Positions 16,715 to 26,761 are shown, numbered from the stretch's first letter. The stretch: DNA of 64,000 nucleotides from Ponticaulis sp. (GCA_002692725.1 NZLU01000034.1:82652-146651), one strand, 5' to 3'. A program made the numbers and translations. Notes: generated from the sequence alone by a model not told the origin.

Positions 16715-18014
16715 CTCCCTGATCAATACTGGCGATGTGCTGTCGGACCTTCTGGCGGCGTTTGAAGCATTACCCAAGCCGCGAGAGCTGAAACTCTCAA
16801 CGGCGCCAGTCCGTCGTGTGCTTGAGGCGCTTGGGCGTCCGCAGGACAAGCTACCGCCGGTCATTCACATTGCAGGCACAAATGGCAAAGGCTCGACGAC
16901 GGCTTTTCTGCGTGCGATTGCCGAGGCGCATGGCTTGCGCGTCCATGTTGACACCTCACCCCATCTGATCCGGGTGAATGAACGGATCCGTCTGGCCGGG
17001 GAGCTGATTTCTGACAGTGATATGCGGCGCTATGCCGAGCGTGTGCTGGAGGCGAATGCTGGCGAGCCGCTTTCGTTTTTTGAGGGCATGACGTGTGTCG
17101 CTTACCTCGCGTTTTCAGAAGTGCCCGCAGACCTGACGCTTGTCGAAGTGGGGCTGGGCGGCCGGTTTGACTCCACCAATGTGTTTGATCAGCCGGCCAT
17201 ATCGGTCATCACGCCGATCGATTTTGACCATCGGGATTTTCTCGGGCGGCATCTGTGCCAGATCGCCTGGGAAAAGGCGGGCATAATCAAATCCGGCACG
17301 CCCGTAATTTCAGCCCGGCAATTGCCGGAGGTGCGCCGGACGCTTCAGGCCGAAGCGCGTTATCGTGATGCGGACTTCTTCGCGCTTGAAGATCAGGTGA
17401 CGCTCTCTGCGGGCGGAGCGGAAACAGTACTTGACCTGGATGGGCTGACGATCGGACCGGTCACACCCGGCCTGACCGGAGAACATCAGAAATGGAATGC
17501 AGCGCTTGCTATGGCTGCGCTGAAAATTGCCAACGTGTTCGCGCTCGAACCTGAAAAAGTGAGTGCCGGGCTGCGGCAGGTCGAATGGCCTGCGCGACTT
17601 CAAACGCTGAAAGCCGGGCCGCTGACTGCTCAATTGCCGGGCAAGACAGTGTTGCTGGATGGCGGGCACAACCCTCATGCGGCAGGGGCCTTACACGACG
17701 CCATGGCGGTCCATGCGCCCATCGGGATTGCGCTGGCCATGCTGAAGAACAAGGATGTGGGGGCGTATCTGAAGGAACTCGCCCCCCTGATCAGCCATAT
17801 TGCCTGCGTGCCGATGCCGGGGGATCGCAATGGCCATGAGCCGGAGCATGTGGCTGACTGCGCCCGGCGCCTCGGCCTCTCGGCCTCTGTTCATACCGAT
17901 CTCGACGACGGGCTCTCACGTCTGGCGCAAGAAAAAAGCGACCACGCGCTGATTTGCGGGTCGCTTTATCTGGCTGGTGATGTGCTCAGCCGAAACGGTG
18001 AGCAGATTCTGTAG
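16680..18014 (+). CDS. folC: Folylpolyglutamate synthase / dihydrofolate synthase
   Basis: Mur-ligase-type ATP enzyme that adds glutamate to dihydropteroate and folates. Motifs: P-loop HIAGTNGKGSTTAF, the family VGLGGRFDSTNV (folate/Mg site), ITPIDFDHRDFLG, WEKAGIIK, and LLDGGHNPHA in the C-terminal domain. The 444-residue frame opens with ATG 16680 inside the end of accD; GTG at 16737 is an alternative start just before the first conserved helix, so the true N-terminus is uncertain by about 19 residues. It is the last gene of the cutA operon and converges on trxA with three bases between stops. Confidence 0.94.
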   Translation: MTPSTISATRTSSLINTGDVLSDLLAAFEALPKPRELKLSTAPVRRVLEALGRPQDKLPPVIHIAGTNGKGSTTAFLRAIAEAHGLRVHVDTSPHLIRVNERIRLAGELISDSDMRRYAERVLEANAGEPLSFFEGMTCVAYLAFSEVPADLTLVEVGLGGRFDSTNVFDQPAISVITPIDFDHRDFLGRHLCQIAWEKAGIIKSGTPVISARQLPEVRRTLQAEARYRDADFFALEDQVTLSAGGAETVLDLDGLTIGPVTPGLTGEHQKWNAALAMAALKIANVFALEPEKVSAGLRQVEWPARLQTLKAGPLTAQLPGKTVLLDGGHNPHAAGALHDAMAVHAPIGIALAMLKNKDVGAYLKELAPLISHIACVPMPGDRNGHEPEHVADCARRLGLSASVHTDLDDGLSRLAQEKSDHALICGSLYLAGDVLSRNGEQIL

Positions 18015-18017
18015 CGA

Positions 18018-18341
18018 TCAGACCGTTTCGGTCTTGATCCACTCTTCCAGTTTTTCTTTGTGCATGTCGCCAAGATGGGTGGCTGTAACTTTGCCGCCTT
18101 TGAACATGATGAGGGTTGGAAGACCGCGAACACCATATTTGGTCATGGTCATTGGGTTTTCGTCGACATTCAGTTTCACGACTTTGACCTTGCCGGCCAT
18201 TTCTTCAGCCACGCGCTCGACGTTTGGGGACAGCCGCTTACACGGGCCGCACCATTCCGCCCAGAAGTCGACCACAACCGGGACGTCAGACCCGAGTACT
18301 TCGGTGTCGAACGTGTCATCATTGATATCTATAGCCGCCAT
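18018..18341 (-). CDS. trxA: Thioredoxin
   Basis: Cytoplasmic dithiol reductant, 107 residues. Active site WCGPC is at Cys31/Cys34, with the following Lys and Arg; the cis-Pro is in GLPTLIMFKGG. I start at ATG 18341 because GGAG lies six bases before it; an ATG at 18353 overlapping the addA stop (TAATG) would add four residues. It is the last gene of the tsaE-amgK-murU-addB-addA-trxA run and is translationally linked to addA. Confidence 0.96.
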   Translation of the reverse strand: MAAIDINDDTFDTEVLGSDVPVVVDFWAEWCGPCKRLSPNVERVAEEMAGKVKVVKLNVDENPMTMTKYGVRGLPTLIMFKGGKVTATHLGDMHKEKLEEWIKTETV

Positions 18342-18352
18342 AAGCGTCTCCA

Positions 18353-21300
18353 TTAATTCTCTGCCTGCGCCTTTTTGAGCGCTGCCAACATGACGGATTC
18401 GTCAAGCACCATAAAGTGGGGTCCATCGGTCCACAATAAAGCGCATTTAACAATCTTGTTAGGATAAGTCACAGACAAGACGTCGTAATACGATCCCATC
18501 TGGGCAAGATAGGGCTGTGCGACCTGGTCGGGTGTCTTTGGTGGTGGGCGGTCCGTTTTGTAATCAATCACCCAGACATGCGTATCCGTGACACGCATAC
18601 GGTCGATCCGGCCATTAATGGTCACGCCCTGCGGCAGGTTCGGGCCAGACCCGACAATCGGCGCTTCGGCCCGGCCACCCGGCCCGAATACATGCGCAAG
18701 CTCAGGGTCTTCCAGCACAGAGAAGGCGGTGGTCAGGATATCGTCTGCAATCTGGGCTTCCTCAGGATCGAGGCATTGAGCGAGATAGCGCTCGGCGCGG
18801 GCCTGACGATCGGCCAGAGGTACGTCCGGCAAAATCTCGAGCAGAGCGTGGATCAGCCGTCCGCGCTGGAACCGGCGGACCTGATCCTTACCAAAAGGTG
18901 GCAAGACAGGGGTATCGCCGGGCAGGAGCTGGCTTGGGGCGCTGAGCCGGGGTTCAATTGATTCGCCTGAAATAGTGCGATTGATCCAGTCCGGAAGAAT
19001 GGCATGCTGGCGAGAGGCTGCTGGCCGGATGACGGGGATTTCGGGCGCAGGCAGGCTGCCAATCTGCCAATGCCCTTCTGGTGTTGTTAGCTGGTCGCCG
19101 CCCTGCCAGAGCTCTGCTGTCTGGCGGCAGAGGTCATACCAGCTGTTCTCGGCATATCCGGTTTTGGACCGACCATGCCAGGCACCGCAAATGACAAGCT
19201 GATCCTTGGCGCGGGTCAGTGCCACATAGAGGAGCCGGTGACTCTCCGCGCGGGCCTTGGCCTCTTCCACCTGCCGGATGGCGAGGCTGGCTTCGCAATC
19301 GAGCGTCTTGTCGCCAAGCCAGACAGGCAGGGCGCTCTCATCGAACTGCAGCTGACCTGAGAGCCGGTTCTGCCCGACGCCCGTCGTATCAGGCAGAATG
19401 ACAATCGGCGCTTCTAGGCCTTTCGAACCGTGCACCGTCATCACACGAATCTCATTGGCGGGGCCGGAGGCTTCGCGTTTGATTTCGCCAGCCTGCTCTT
19501 CCACGGCGAGGAGAAAGGCCTGAAGATTGGCGCCGTCCACGTCTTCGAGACTGGCCGCAATGGAGATCAGGGCTTCGACGGGGTCTTTGGCAGGCGACCC
19601 GAAGCGGGCATTGATAAGCTGCCAGCCGGTCTCGCCAAAGGCGACGTGGCGCGTGTTCAGCACCCAGCTCAGAAACTCAAAGGCGGGCAGATAGCGGCGC
19701 GAGAGTACCTCTTTCAGGAATTGAATGGCTGGTGTCAGGCGCGGATCGTCAGAGGCCTGCATGCGCGACCAGAGGCTCTCCCGGCCACGATCATGCGCAA
19801 GGGTGAAGAGTCGGTTTTCGTCTTTTTCTGTAAGGCCGATAAACGGGCCTTTCAGGATTTCCGCTGTGACGAGATCATTCTCCGGCAAGGCCGCGAAGCG
19901 AATGAGGTTGAGCAGATCCTGTACGGCGAGGGTATCGAGAATGTTCAGCCGGTCGGCTCCGGCGACGGGCAGGCCCTTGGCCTTCAGCGCCTGAATGATC
20001 GCGTGGAACAGGGCTTTTCTTGAACGGACCAGAATAAGGATGTCGCCAGGCTGAGCCGGGCGTGCCGGGGCATCGCGGCCCTCTTCGAAGACACCTGGCG
20101 CATTGGGGGCGAGTCGATCGGCGATCCAGTCCGCGAGTTGATTGGCCAGAAGGCGCGGCGCAGATTTCTGGCGCTCCATATCCATCGGCGCATGCCAGGG
20201 CACACCATTCGGCTTTGCGTCGGGCTCTTCAAGCGGCCAGATTTCGACCTGTCCTGTGTGTTGGTCGCGAAATGCGAAATGTTCGATCAAATCGGCCTGG
20301 GCCGGGACTTCATGACTGAAGGGCGCACCACCCTGACTGGCCGGACCATTGAACACCGCATCGACAAAGCCGAGTACTTGCGGGGTGGACCGGAAGGACA
20401 TCTGAACATCCGGCAGATGGATTTCAGGGCCTTCAAAGCTCTGACGGCTGGCAAAATGCTGACGTTCGGCCTGAAAGCGCGCCGTGTCCGCCCCCTGAAA
20501 GGAATAGATGGATTGCTTCTCATCCCCGACCACGAAGAGCGTGCGGATGAATTCGGCTGTGCCCGTGCCGGTGAAGAATTCGGCGACCAGTGCGTTCACG
20601 ATCTGCCATTGATCGGGGCTGGTATCCTGGGCTTCATCGAGGAGAACGTGAGACAACCCGCCATCAAGCTTGTAGAGCACCCATTCGGCGAGGCCCGCAC
20701 GCGTGAGCAGAGACCGGGTTTCGAGAATGAGATCATCAAAATCAAGCCCCGCACGAATGCGTTTTTCCTTTGCATGGGCGTCGAGAAGCGGTGCGGCCAT
20801 CTCAAGCAGGGTCAGCGTGCGGTCACGCAGAGCCGCCGCGTTGAGCGCGTCGAGGCCTGCCAGAAAGCGCGTGGTCTCAGTGCCACCAGGAATGGCAAAC
20901 AGATCATCTACCGGCGTTCCGACAAAGGCTTTGGTGTAGCTACCCTTCGCTCTCAGCTCGCCGTCTTTTTTGAGGAAGACAGAGCGGTAAAGATTGAGCG
21001 CGATCTCTGGTGTTGCGGCCTCCAGAACATCGCGCAGGGTTGAAGCGAGCGCGATATCGGTTTTGGCGCTGCCGCCCTCCAGAAGCGAAATCGTCCGGCC
21101 GATGCGGTCGCGCGGGAGGCCCGACCCGATCAGCTCATCGAGAATAGCGACGCGTGGCTTGTGAGGCGCATTCAGTGCCGCTGACAGGGCGTCGAATCGG
21201 GCGTCCGGCGTCGGGTGAGCGGCGAGGAAAGTTCGCAGTTTCGTCGCATTGCCCTGCACGAGGCTGATCGCCCCGTCATAGCGAAGGCCACCGACTTCGC

Positions 21301-21850
21301 GCATCAGATCACTGAACAGCCTTTTGCCGTCCTCTGTTTCGACCAGCTGGTCGAAGACAGCACGCGAAGCCGAATGCCAGAGTTCAGCGCTGTCGACTTC
21401 ATCCAGCTCTTGAAAGCCGGGTGGGACGCCTGCCTCCAGCGGGAAGCGACGCAGCACGCGCCCCGCAAAAGCATGCAGGGTTTCAATGCGAAGACCGCCC
21501 GGCGTTTCGAGCGCCTTAGCGAACAGCGCACGGGCATCGGCGAGCTGGCTGTCGCCAAGCCCCAGCTTTTTGCCCTGAAGCTCGTTCAGTTCGGCGAGCA
21601 GTTTTTCATCTTCCAGAACCGACCAGCTGCCCAGACGTTTGAACAGGCGCTGCTGCATCTCACTGGCCGCGGCCTTGGTGTAGGTGATGCAGAGAATACT
21701 GTCTGGTGGAACGCCGGTGAGCAGCAATCGTGCAACGCGATCAATCAGAACCTTGGTTTTTCCAGAGCCGGCATTGGCCGACACCCAGATGCTGGCATCG
21801 GGTTCGGCGGCCTGACGTTGAGCGGCGCTGACGCGATCATATGGGGTCAT
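18353..21850 (-). CDS. addA: ATP-dependent helicase/nuclease subunit A (double-strand break repair)
   Basis: UvrD-like helicase and nuclease subunit of AddAB, which resects double-strand DNA ends and loads RecA. The 1165 residues begin with the Q-motif/Walker A region (AAQRQAAEPDASIW, ANAGSGKTKVLIDR); motif II is HVLLDEAQDTSPDQW and motif III VVGDEKQSIYSFQGAD; motif V is VMTVHGSKGLEAP and motif VI LLYVALTRAKDQLVI. The C-terminal RecB-type nuclease site reads VWVIDYKTDRPP. The start overlaps addB's stop by four bases (ATGA), typical of coupled subunits. Alphaproteobacterial type, fitting the neighbouring genes. Confidence 0.96.
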   Translation of the reverse strand: MTPYDRVSAAQRQAAEPDASIWVSANAGSGKTKVLIDRVARLLLTGVPPDSILCITYTKAAASEMQQRLFKRLGSWSVLEDEKLLAELNELQGKKLGLGDSQLADARALFAKALETPGGLRIETLHAFAGRVLRRFPLEAGVPPGFQELDEVDSAELWHSASRAVFDQLVETEDGKRLFSDLMREVGGLRYDGAISLVQGNATKLRTFLAAHPTPDARFDALSAALNAPHKPRVAILDELIGSGLPRDRIGRTISLLEGGSAKTDIALASTLRDVLEAATPEIALNLYRSVFLKKDGELRAKGSYTKAFVGTPVDDLFAIPGGTETTRFLAGLDALNAAALRDRTLTLLEMAAPLLDAHAKEKRIRAGLDFDDLILETRSLLTRAGLAEWVLYKLDGGLSHVLLDEAQDTSPDQWQIVNALVAEFFTGTGTAEFIRTLFVVGDEKQSIYSFQGADTARFQAERQHFASRQSFEGPEIHLPDVQMSFRSTPQVLGFVDAVFNGPASQGGAPFSHEVPAQADLIEHFAFRDQHTGQVEIWPLEEPDAKPNGVPWHAPMDMERQKSAPRLLANQLADWIADRLAPNAPGVFEEGRDAPARPAQPGDILILVRSRKALFHAIIQALKAKGLPVAGADRLNILDTLAVQDLLNLIRFAALPENDLVTAEILKGPFIGLTEKDENRLFTLAHDRGRESLWSRMQASDDPRLTPAIQFLKEVLSRRYLPAFEFLSWVLNTRHVAFGETGWQLINARFGSPAKDPVEALISIAASLEDVDGANLQAFLLAVEEQAGEIKREASGPANEIRVMTVHGSKGLEAPIVILPDTTGVGQNRLSGQLQFDESALPVWLGDKTLDCEASLAIRQVEEAKARAESHRLLYVALTRAKDQLVICGAWHGRSKTGYAENSWYDLCRQTAELWQGGDQLTTPEGHWQIGSLPAPEIPVIRPAASRQHAILPDWINRTISGESIEPRLSAPSQLLPGDTPVLPPFGKDQVRRFQRGRLIHALLEILPDVPLADRQARAERYLAQCLDPEEAQIADDILTTAFSVLEDPELAHVFGPGGRAEAPIVGSGPNLPQGVTINGRIDRMRVTDTHVWVIDYKTDRPPPKTPDQVAQPYLAQMGSYYDVLSVTYPNKIVKCALLWTDGPHFMVLDESVMLAALKKAQAEN

Positions 21851-24800
21851 GACGCCTCTCCTTCATGGCCCGGATCAGCCCATTCCTGCTTGCGGGAGAG
21901 CTGATCGAAATCGCTATAGGCGGAGAGAAACTGGATGCGCGGCCCGGACAGATAGGGCGTTGTTTCGTCGGCATAGGCAGCCAATAAATCCTTCAGGCCC
22001 GAGAGGGCGGCCTGTGACATGTCTTCGGCCGACATATCCTTGTCGCGCACGGACTGGACCCCGCCCCGCGAGCCGAATCCGACATAGAAGAATTCTGCGG
22101 GCGGGCCGGAGGGTTTGCGCTCATCTTCAGACAGAGCGGCCAGACCGCCGAGCAGGGGTAATTGCGGTGAGAGGCCAGAGGAGACCTGTTTCGCACTGGG
22201 CGGCGCACCCGTCTTGAAGTCTGTGACAACGAGCATGCCGGTATGGAGGGTTTCCACCATGTCGGCCCGACCGATCAGTTTTACGGTTTTATCCTTGATG
22301 CTGAGATCAAGACGATAGCTCTGCTCAAAAGCACGGGATTTCACAACGCCATCGCGATCGGCCATCCAACTGAGAAAGGTGTCTGAGACCTCGTGCCAGC
22401 TCGCCTGGCGTTCGGCGAGGAAGAGCGGATCGGCCCCAACCTGTGTCATCTCGCTGGAGAACCGCGCAACCAGATGGTCTGGTGTCAGCGAGGGGGTCTC
22501 AAGCGTGTTCACGCCCTCCAACGCATTATGCAGCGCGGTGCCGATGGCGAGCGGGCTGATCGGCGCGTCGATCTTTTCGAGCGGTTCGAGCGCAAGCACT
22601 TTGCGGGCATAATAGGCATATGGATCGCGGATAAGCGTTTCGACCTCGGTGACGCTGATCTGTTTCGTGCGGGCCTCTTTGGGAGGTTTCGGTTCTGGTG
22701 GATCGACAGAACGATTTTCTGTTGGTGTGTGCTGAGTTCTGACCCAGTCGAGCACATTGCCCGTTCTACCGATCAGCAAGTCATCGGCTTTGTCGAGACT
22801 GCCAAGTGCGCCAGACGCGAGAATGCGCAGGCGCCAGAGCCAGCGCGAGGCTACGGCTGGTTTGTCATTTACGCGGAGTGAGCGCGTCAGCACCACATCC
22901 CGGGAGCAGGTCAGCTGTGCGAAGTCATGCGCTGAGAGGCCGATGCGAGCCTCAGTGTCAGGAAGGCCGATGGCCGCCCGAATATGCCGCAGCAGAAAGC
23001 CATCCGCGCCGGGGGCTTCCGGCCATGTGCTTTCATTGAGGCCAGCAAGGATCATCCGGTCACAACATTGAAGCCGCGCCTCAAGTGGTCCCCAGATGAA
23101 GAGGCAGGGGTGGGGCGGCGTTTCATTCGGGACGCGGATGTCTGAGGCTAATTGCGTGACGAAGGGTTTGAGATCGTCCTTGCCAATCTCGGGCATCCAG
23201 TCGCCCATAAAGGCAAGATCTTCGAGAAAGCGTGCCGTGGCGGCCCCATCTGAACCGGACCAGAGCATGGACGGGCCGTCATCGTCGGGATGTTTGGTCA
23301 GGGCGTCCGCAAGCTCGGCCAGCAATTCGGAAAAGGCGCGCAGACTGAATGGTGCGCTGATCAGTGTCTCAAAGCGTTCGAGCAGCGGGCTGAACCGGTC
23401 GTGCAATTCCTCGATCAGGTGAATGGCGTCGGTGTAATTCTGGCCTGAAATCGGAAAGCGCGTTGGGTGCTCATCGGCTTCGCTGGCCTGCTGGTCGGCG
23501 AAAATGCCCATGTCATCAAGGGATTTCCAACGGCGAAGACCACGCAGTACGCCGCGTTCCAATAAGGAAACAAAGTCGGTTTCTTCCTCCTGACATTGCA
23601 GGACAATCCGTTCGGTCTTCAGGATGGTTGCCAAGCTGGACGCATCGCCCGGGTCGAACGCCCAATCAAGTGTCGCGAGCAGAAACTGTCCTGCAGAGGT
23701 CAGCGGGAGCGGCGTGCCAGCAGACGGACTGACATGAACATCCCAGCGTTTCAGCAAGGCAGAGACGCGGCGCGCGATCCCGGCATCAGGCGTGATGAGC
23801 GCGGCGGTTTTGTCCGGCGTCTCTAGCGTTTCGCGCAGCAAAAGCGCAATCGCATCAGCTTCTTCGGCCTCTGTTTCGGCCTCAATCAGAGACAATCCTT
23901 GAAGGCCATTCCGGGTGAGGGTTTCGGGCGTTTCAGGGGCTGCGCGGGTCTTCAGGCGTGTCACCCAGTCAGCAGTGGTATCAGCAGGCGCAAGGGCTTC
24001 CTGAATGATTTTGCGGCGGGAGGTCAGATCGTCGTCTGCAGCATAGTCGGGCCAGAGCCGAACGGCTTCGGGCGCCGTGTTCAGCGCGGTCAGTGTCTGG
24101 CTGAAGGCGTGTTGTGGATGGCTTGGTGCCGTGTGGATGGCCTGCCAAATGGCATGATCCATGTCGTGATCAAGTCCCGGGAAGAGGACTGCGCCTTTCG
24201 GAAGCTCAATCGCGGCCTGCATCAGCATGCGTGTTGCCGGCGTGGTCCCGGTAGACCCCGCGATAATAACGGGCGTGGCAGGCGGGGTATGCGCCCAGCG
24301 TGCACACATTGCTTCAGCTGCCAGGCGATCCTGATCATGCGTATCGGCATACCCGTTTTCACGCAGCACATCGGGCCAGAGACGTGTGATGATTTCGAGG
24401 AACTCGACCGAGACCTGCCAATGGCGAGCAAGCTCTGCATTCTCGACCTGATCAGCGAGTGTGTCCCAGGCGACCTCACCTGACAGGGCGGCCTGATCAA
24501 GCAGGCGAGCCAGATCGCGGGCGACCGACATGGCCGATGCCAATGTAAGGCTTTCACCCCGCGATTCATGCCATTGCATTACCATGTGCGAAAGGGCGCC
24601 AAGACGTGCTCCGGCCGGCATGGGAGGGCGCACGTCGATACTGGCTAATTCGCCTAATAGTGCCGGGTCGTTATCGCCAGCATCGCCAAGGGGCCGAATA
24701 TCGGGCGGTAGAAAGGCGGGCTGATTAAGTTCCTGAAACAGGCGAGCGGCGAGCGCGCGGGCGGATCGGCGGTTTGGCACGAAGATTAGCGCATTTGCCA

Positions 24801-24939
24801 GCGCTTCTGGTGTCGCTTGGGCGTTGGTGATCTCGATCAGGGATCGGGCAAGCTCGCCAAGGAAATCGCTTCCGGCGGGAAGGGTGAAAAGGCGGTCAGG
24901 ACTGCCAAAGAGTTGCTGATCAAGCAGGGATGAGGTCAT
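21847..24939 (-). CDS. addB: AddB subunit of the AddAB double-strand break repair nuclease
   Basis: Partner of AddA, 1030 residues. The N-terminal half is an inactivated helicase-like domain beginning ALIFVPNRRSARALAA, with no intact Walker A lysine loop; the C-terminal nuclease domain has VVTDFKTGAPPSAKQ, equivalent to the RecB-family D-x-K motif, with GTALHNALEG ahead of it. Unlike Bacillus AddB, I see no cluster of C-terminal cysteines for an iron-sulfur centre, as reported for alphaproteobacterial AddB. Its start overlaps murU's stop by four bases and its stop overlaps addA's start. Confidence 0.93.
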   Translation of the reverse strand: MTSSLLDQQLFGSPDRLFTLPAGSDFLGELARSLIEITNAQATPEALANALIFVPNRRSARALAARLFQELNQPAFLPPDIRPLGDAGDNDPALLGELASIDVRPPMPAGARLGALSHMVMQWHESRGESLTLASAMSVARDLARLLDQAALSGEVAWDTLADQVENAELARHWQVSVEFLEIITRLWPDVLRENGYADTHDQDRLAAEAMCARWAHTPPATPVIIAGSTGTTPATRMLMQAAIELPKGAVLFPGLDHDMDHAIWQAIHTAPSHPQHAFSQTLTALNTAPEAVRLWPDYAADDDLTSRRKIIQEALAPADTTADWVTRLKTRAAPETPETLTRNGLQGLSLIEAETEAEEADAIALLLRETLETPDKTAALITPDAGIARRVSALLKRWDVHVSPSAGTPLPLTSAGQFLLATLDWAFDPGDASSLATILKTERIVLQCQEEETDFVSLLERGVLRGLRRWKSLDDMGIFADQQASEADEHPTRFPISGQNYTDAIHLIEELHDRFSPLLERFETLISAPFSLRAFSELLAELADALTKHPDDDGPSMLWSGSDGAATARFLEDLAFMGDWMPEIGKDDLKPFVTQLASDIRVPNETPPHPCLFIWGPLEARLQCCDRMILAGLNESTWPEAPGADGFLLRHIRAAIGLPDTEARIGLSAHDFAQLTCSRDVVLTRSLRVNDKPAVASRWLWRLRILASGALGSLDKADDLLIGRTGNVLDWVRTQHTPTENRSVDPPEPKPPKEARTKQISVTEVETLIRDPYAYYARKVLALEPLEKIDAPISPLAIGTALHNALEGVNTLETPSLTPDHLVARFSSEMTQVGADPLFLAERQASWHEVSDTFLSWMADRDGVVKSRAFEQSYRLDLSIKDKTVKLIGRADMVETLHTGMLVVTDFKTGAPPSAKQVSSGLSPQLPLLGGLAALSEDERKPSGPPAEFFYVGFGSRGGVQSVRDKDMSAEDMSQAALSGLKDLLAAYADETTPYLSGPRIQFLSAYSDFDQLSRKQEWADPGHEGEAS

Positions 24940-25661
24940 TCGCCTGGATTGTCCTCAATCCAGCGTTCGACTTCAGCAATCGTTTCCGGGCGGCCGACAT
25001 GCATCCATTGCGCATCAAGTGGCAAACCATAGAGACGCCCGGCTTCGAGGCTTTTATTCCAGATGAGGTTTGCCGAAAACGGACGGCAGGCTTCCCCGTC
25101 ATAAAGGCCTGGTTTGGTCACGCGCACCCCGGCATAGGCCCACGGGACAGAAGGCCGTTCGCCACGCCGTTCGATCCGGCCATCTTCTGTGAGGTTGAAG
25201 TCGCCCTTGCCGTCATAGCCAAGGCTGCGCGAGGTGTCGGCCAGGAGAAGCAGGTCATCCATGATTTCGGGATCATAAGCGGCACTGAGCAGATGAAACG
25301 GATTACTGGAGGGCTTCACCCAGAAGGCATCGGTGTTCACCATGAAAATCGCCTCGTCAGGCAGTAAGTCGCGCGCCTTCACGATCGCGCCGCCGGTCTC
25401 GAGCAGCTCTTCGCGCTCGTCTGAAATCAGAATCTCAATACCGGATTTCTGCGCGAGGTGTGTTTCGACTTGTTCGGGCAGATAGTGGACATTGACCACG
25501 GCGCGCTCAATGCCAGCGGCGATGGCGTCATCGAGGAGGTAATCCATCAGCGCCTTGCCCGCGACCTCGATCAGCGGCTTTGGCGTGGTGAGCGAAAGCG
25601 GGCGCATTCGCGTTCCAAGACCTGCGGCCAGGAACATGGCGGTGCGAATGGGTCGGTCCAT
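24936..25661 (-). CDS. murU: Sugar-1-phosphate nucleotidyltransferase, MurU-like
   Basis: A 241-residue nucleotidyltransferase with the signature FLAAGLGTRMRPLSLTTPKP at residues 10-29 and MVNTDAFW as the metal-binding Asp strand. Placed directly after an AmgK-type kinase, it is most likely MurU, which makes UDP-MurNAc from MurNAc-1-phosphate in the fosfomycin-bypassing cell-wall recycling route known from Pseudomonas and Caulobacter. A mannose-1-phosphate guanylyltransferase is the alternative. Three bases separate it from amgK's stop and it overlaps addB by four. Confidence 0.85.
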   Translation of the reverse strand: MDRPIRTAMFLAAGLGTRMRPLSLTTPKPLIEVAGKALMDYLLDDAIAAGIERAVVNVHYLPEQVETHLAQKSGIEILISDEREELLETGGAIVKARDLLPDEAIFMVNTDAFWVKPSSNPFHLLSAAYDPEIMDDLLLLADTSRSLGYDGKGDFNLTEDGRIERRGERPSVPWAYAGVRVTKPGLYDGEACRPFSANLIWNKSLEAGRLYGLPLDAQWMHVGRPETIAEVERWIEDNPGE

Positions 25662-25663
25662 GA

Positions 25664-26761
25664 CTACTCCGATTTCAGAAACGGAGCTGCAGTTTCGAGG
25701 ATTCGGCGCAGATCGGCCAGAGCTTCATGTTGAAGGTTTTGTTTCAGATGTCCCCACTCACGCGGCAGGAAGTCGTTATATCGGGGTTTGCCATCGCGAG
25801 AGATGAGCCGGGCGAAGACACCGATGATGCGCAGAGCATTCACTGCCCCTGCAATGGCGTAGTCGCGACCAAAATCGGCGCTATCATAACCGGTCTCGGC
25901 CAGATAATGATCGATCAGTTCAGCCTGAAGGTCAGGCGAAACATCCCGTCGCGCATCCTGAAGGAACATGGCAAGGTCCCATGCTGCCGGGCCACGCACC
26001 GCGTCCTGAAAGTCGAGAATGCCGACCCGCTGCACATCCGAGCGTTCGGGCAGCCAGATCAGATTCTCGGCGTGATAATCGCGTAAGAGAAGCACTTTTG
26101 GCAGGCGGGTGAGATGCTCGCTGAGCGTCGCAATGACGTCGTCATACTGGGCCGCCAGATCACCGGAAAATCGCACCCGCTCATCAAACGCCGGATACCA
26201 TTTGGGAAACAAATCGGCGCCCGTAGTCAGGGCGAGGCGGTCATAGTCGAGGATAGGCCAGATATAATCACCCGCCGTCACGGTGTGAGGCGTGGGCGAC
26301 AAATGGGCTCGTATCAGCGCATCCGCGGCGGGTCTGTAAATACTTCTCTCGTCCAGACCCTGTTCGATCTCGCGAGCGAAAACGCGATTGCCGAGATCTT
26401 CAAGCAGGCAGAGGCCACGTTCAACGTCAAAGGCAAGAACTTCAGGCGCTGACAGGCCAATAGAGCGCAAATGCTCACCAATCCCCACAAAGGCATCGAC
26501 GCGGCTTGCAGCGAGACGTGTACGGCCGTTCCATCCGGCAAGAATCCGGTCCCGTTCGGAGGCGTCTGGCCCGCAGGGCTGTTCCTCATTCGCGGGCGGG
26601 GCATCCATGAGAATGTAGGATTTGTCGTCTTTTATCAGGCGTTCATAGCGTCGGGTCGAGGCATCCTGATTGATGGGGTCACTTCGCACGTCACTCAGGC
26701 CAGCCTGCGACAGGAAGTCCAGAATTTCAGCGCTTCGGTCCGGATCGGTCAAAGTGTTCAT
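25664..26761 (-). CDS. amgK: Anomeric MurNAc/GlcNAc kinase, AmgK-like
   Basis: A 365-residue aminoglycoside-phosphotransferase-fold kinase. The catalytic segment LLRDYHAENLIW (HxDxxxxN-like; here the base Asp precedes Tyr-His) and the Mg-binding GILDFQDAVRGPAAWDLA are in the normal order. Adjacency to murU supports AmgK, which phosphorylates MurNAc and GlcNAc at C1 during peptidoglycan recycling. Its ATG lies inside the end of tsaE (35-base overlap), so the genes are coupled. A generic phosphotransferase annotation would be the cautious alternative. Confidence 0.85.
   Translation of the reverse strand: MNTLTDPDRSAEILDFLSQAGLSDVRSDPINQDASTRRYERLIKDDKSYILMDAPPANEEQPCGPDASERDRILAGWNGRTRLAASRVDAFVGIGEHLRSIGLSAPEVLAFDVERGLCLLEDLGNRVFAREIEQGLDERSIYRPAADALIRAHLSPTPHTVTAGDYIWPILDYDRLALTTGADLFPKWYPAFDERVRFSGDLAAQYDDVIATLSEHLTRLPKVLLLRDYHAENLIWLPERSDVQRVGILDFQDAVRGPAAWDLAMFLQDARRDVSPDLQAELIDHYLAETGYDSADFGRDYAIAGAVNALRIIGVFARLISRDGKPRYNDFLPREWGHLKQNLQHEALADLRRILETAAPFLKSE

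Noticed and set aside
20138..21043. Long plus-strand open frame (301 codons) opposite addA
   Set aside because: It lies wholly inside the well-supported addA gene; the encoded protein has no motif and no ribosome site. Such antisense frames are common in GC-rich coding sequence.
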